Positions 61,494-64,000 of a stretch of 64,000 nt of DNA are shown piece by piece. The notes under the pieces were generated by a model, which saw only the letters and a program-made list of their open reading frames with translations, was not told the origin of the DNA and did not search any database. Origin of the DNA: Pratylenchus scribneri. Its lineage: Eukaryota > Nematoda > Chromadorea > Rhabditida > Pratylenchidae. Positions within the stretch are counted from its first letter, which is position 1, and each line of letters begins with the position of its first letter. The stretch spans positions 1,612,001 through 1,676,000 of the forward strand of contig JAQSEB010000008.1 in NCBI GenBank assembly GCA_030063045.1. Reading direction: 5' to 3'. A program made the translations under genes and the position numbers.

Positions 61494-63887
61494 ATGGCTG
61501 ATAATTTCGCGCAATGGATTAATTTCACACATGACTCAATCGATAAAGCAGCAAATGTATTTTTTGGAATCGATGGAGTCAAGAAACAATTAGTTGAATA
61601 TCATCAGCCTCGACCTCCTGTTGCTGTTCAATTGGCTGGCATTTCTGGTGGAATCGCAGTTGCCTTCATGAAAAACAATGCCAACCGCATCCTCGACAAT
61701 CGCAGAAAGGTCCTCGATTCCGGCTCCAGTTGGACAAATTGCAGGGAAGAAATTTGGGAGAGCGGGAATTGGCCGGTTTTCTCCATAAAATGACATTGGG
61801 CAGCCACAACACATCGACCGCATCCCGGGCAGCGGCAAAATGGATTCGATTCGACACTCGGTGGAAACCACTGCAATTTTTGGTGATTAGAGTGAATTGT
61901 GAGGACCGAAAAATGGTAAGACTTATTTAAACCTAAAAAATATTTTTCATTTTCCACATTTTAATTCAGTTGGACACAAATCTGGACGCAAAATTCATCG
62001 ACGACTATTTCGAACGCCAATGGATTCGAATGGCCCAAAATGTGAGGGACAGAAACAAATTTTGGCAAGCAATTGGCACCGTTGTGCAATCTCGGAATGA
62101 GTTGCTAATTCGCAAAATTAAGGTAAAAAATAAATGGCATTCAAATCTATTTATTTATTTTTTTGTAGACTAATGGTGATCCATTATTGGCCATCCGCCG
62201 TCCAGAACGCAAGGCTCAATTGTTGATGAGTTTGGAGCAAATGGTCGAGTCAAAATATCCATTCCCAACTGAAAATACTATAAATGAAAAGAAAGAAGAA
62301 AAAGTTAAATGGAAGGACATTCAGGCAAATCAAGGCCGAATTCCAAACAAATCGGACACCAAAAATACAATGGATGAGCCAAAAATTCGGCCAACTCGTC
62401 AAATTTACCGCCGCGTTGGCGAAAATTCACCAATTTTGGCATTGGATTGCGAAATGTGCTTCACATCGGTGGACAGACTCGAATTGACCCGAATTTCTGT
62501 GGTAAATTAAAATATTTTATGGGAAATGAGAATTTCATAAATTTTTCAAAAAACGAGAATTAAAAATTCTTATTTATTTATTTATTTATTATTTTAGTTG
62601 AATGAAAAAGGCGAGCTATTGATGGACGAATTGGTGAAGCCGTACAACAAAATCACAAATTATATCACTCACAAAAGTGGAATTACGGAGGAAAAGCTCA
62701 AAAATGTTACAGTAAGTTTTTAATTTAATAATAATTTAATTAATTTTCCAATTTATTTTAGACTCGGCTAAAAGATGTTCAAAAGCAATTTCGTGCATTA
62801 TTAACGGATGATACAATTTTGTGTGGCCACAGTTTGGAAAATGATTTAGAAGCCCTTCAACTTTCTCATCCGTAAGTTTATTAATTTTTTAAATTTGAAT
62901 TTGAACCACAAATTTCAAAATTCCTATAAAAATGTTTGATGGGATTATTGAAATTTTTCGTGTTCATAAAATATCCTAAAATTGGTTGCCAAATTCACAT
63001 GGATTGCCTCTTCCCAATTCATTGACGGGCTTTCCAAATTTGCATGGCAGCACATTTTAATTTAATTTTATAAATAAATAAAATAATTTTTTTTAAGTTT
63101 TTGCATTGACACATCCGTCCTTTTCAATTTTGCCGGCCGCGCAAACATTCGAAGTGGCCTAAAGGCTTTGGCCAAAGTTTTCCTTGACGAAGAAATTCAA
63201 AAAGACACCAAAAATGGTCATTGTTCCATTGAAGATGCACGGACCACACTAAAATTGGTTCAACTCAAATTGGATAAAGGGTAAATATTAATGTTATTAT
63301 TAAATAATTTACCCAAAAATATTTTCAGCCTTCAATTCGGCAATGTTTCTTTGGGATGGAATTTCAATGCTTGGGCACGTGAAAATGGACTGACTTTGAC
63401 TGGGACACGAATTTGCAATGCCAATGTGCTTGACATGGTCAAAAGAGAGCCAATTTTGGGGGAAAAAGAAGAAATCAAAGTGGAAATGATCAAATTGAAT
63501 GAATCAATTGCCTCATCCACAAAAACAATGGACAGTTTTGGGGCCACCGACGAAAATCCAATCAATGCAGAATTTGAGACGATCGATTTAAAGAAAGAAG
63601 CGGAAGAAAATGCATCAATTGAAGAAGACAAAGCAGCAGAAATAGAAAATGGACAGCAGAAAAATGAAATGGAAACAATGGTAAATTTTGGATGATTCCC
63701 AGAATGTCTAATAATTTTTATTAACTAATTCAAAAAGAAATTAAGCTAAATGAAATTAATTAATCATTTCGAATTTTCAGATCCCGCCAGATGAGGAGAT
63801 AAAGCCACCGGTGACAGGGCAACAAGTTGGCAACGAAAATGGCGATGATGATCCAGAGATGGCCGCAGGGAAAATCTTCGATTTTGC
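61494..63887 (+). CDS. REX-type (REXO1/REXO5) DEDDh RNA exonuclease, 3' end cut by window
   Basis: Nine exons in the window (61494-61658, 61706-61915, 61970-62122, 62169-62501, 62598-62711, 62762-62871, 63098-63280, 63329-63680, 63781-63887) keep frame for 575 aa and end in an open donor, so the gene continues to the right. The exonuclease domain begins at about residue 265: Asp and Glu in ILALDCEMC, RISVLNEKGELLMDELVKPY, Asp in CGHSLENDLEAL, and the His-Asp pair in HCSIEDART. This is the REX/NEF-sp DEDDh set. Known role: 3'-5' trimming of rRNA, snoRNA or tRNA precursors in the nucleolus. The first intron is only 47 bp and restores frame between two helical N-terminal parts. Confidence 0.88.
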
Positions 63888-64000
63888 GTGAGTTTTCTTT
63901 TACTTAGTAATTCAAATTTAATTGTTATTAATTTTAAAATTAATTTAAATTTTATCAAATAAGACAATTCAAATTTCTATTAATTAATTTCATAATTTTT

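Noticed and set aside
61494..61793. First exon of the REX exonuclease as a separate 99-codon gene
   Set aside because: A 47-bp GT-AG intron (61659-61705) restores frame into the next exon and gives one coherent protein.

Overview
The window is eukaryotic and almost certainly from a nematode. It is AT-rich, its genes are packed with many short introns (mostly 40-60 bp, TTTTCAG or TTTAAG acceptors), and it carries an NLP-12/cholecystokinin-like neuropeptide precursor, a FLYWCH gene, a BBS8 gene and an OATP with nematode-like architecture. A clade IV/Tylenchina-like species is plausible, but the species cannot be named from the sequence. I rebuilt the gene models by hand from splice sites and reading-frame continuity. 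Almost all junctions keep frame; the two that do not are flagged.

Layout, 0-13 kb: nlp-12 (+), DPH7 diphthamide WD40 protein (-), mitochondrial ribosomal protein L32 (+), Tim9 (+), chaperonin CCT4 (-) with a recent gag-only LTR retrotransposon in one intron, a multi-pass membrane protein (-), and a CK1/TTBK-like kinase (+). Layout, 13-25 kb: an apparently intact Mutator-like (MULE) DNA transposon at 13429-16351, then a 22-exon organic anion transporter (OATP, +) with a secreted-protein gene nested antisense in an intron. Layout, 24-34 kb: a canonical isochorismatase-like hydrolase, BBS8, a 1.6 kb 32-bp minisatellite, and a second gene joining a LOTUS-like N-terminus, a long Q/N-rich disordered region and a divergent isochorismatase-like domain that lacks the catalytic cysteine. 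A ~98-bp satellite follows.

Layout, 34-44 kb: a large SFMBT/Scm-type Polycomb gene (MBT repeats, SLED, SAM; -). One of its introns was invaded by a 2.7 kb DNA element that carries only a FLYWCH DNA-binding protein gene and TIR arrays of a palindromic motif. The ARL14EP/ARLE-14-like gene lies just upstream on the same strand. Layout, 44-64 kb: class 3 lipase (-), WIPI2/ATG-18 PROPPIN (+) with FRRG changed to FSRG, an unrecognised charged/Q-rich protein (+), AGAP/centaurin-gamma (-), and an REX-type DEDDh RNA exonuclease (+) running off the right edge.

Functionally most genes are unlinked housekeeping genes. Possible functional neighbours are mRpL32-Tim9 (both mitochondrial, same strand, 175 bp apart) and ARLE-14-like/SFMBT-like (both chromatin, same strand, 233 bp apart). 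The main theme is mobile DNA settling in introns of essential genes: gag-only LTR element in CCT4, FLYWCH element and a tRNA-like SINE in the SFMBT gene, a related SINE in AGAP, and a fold-back in OATP.
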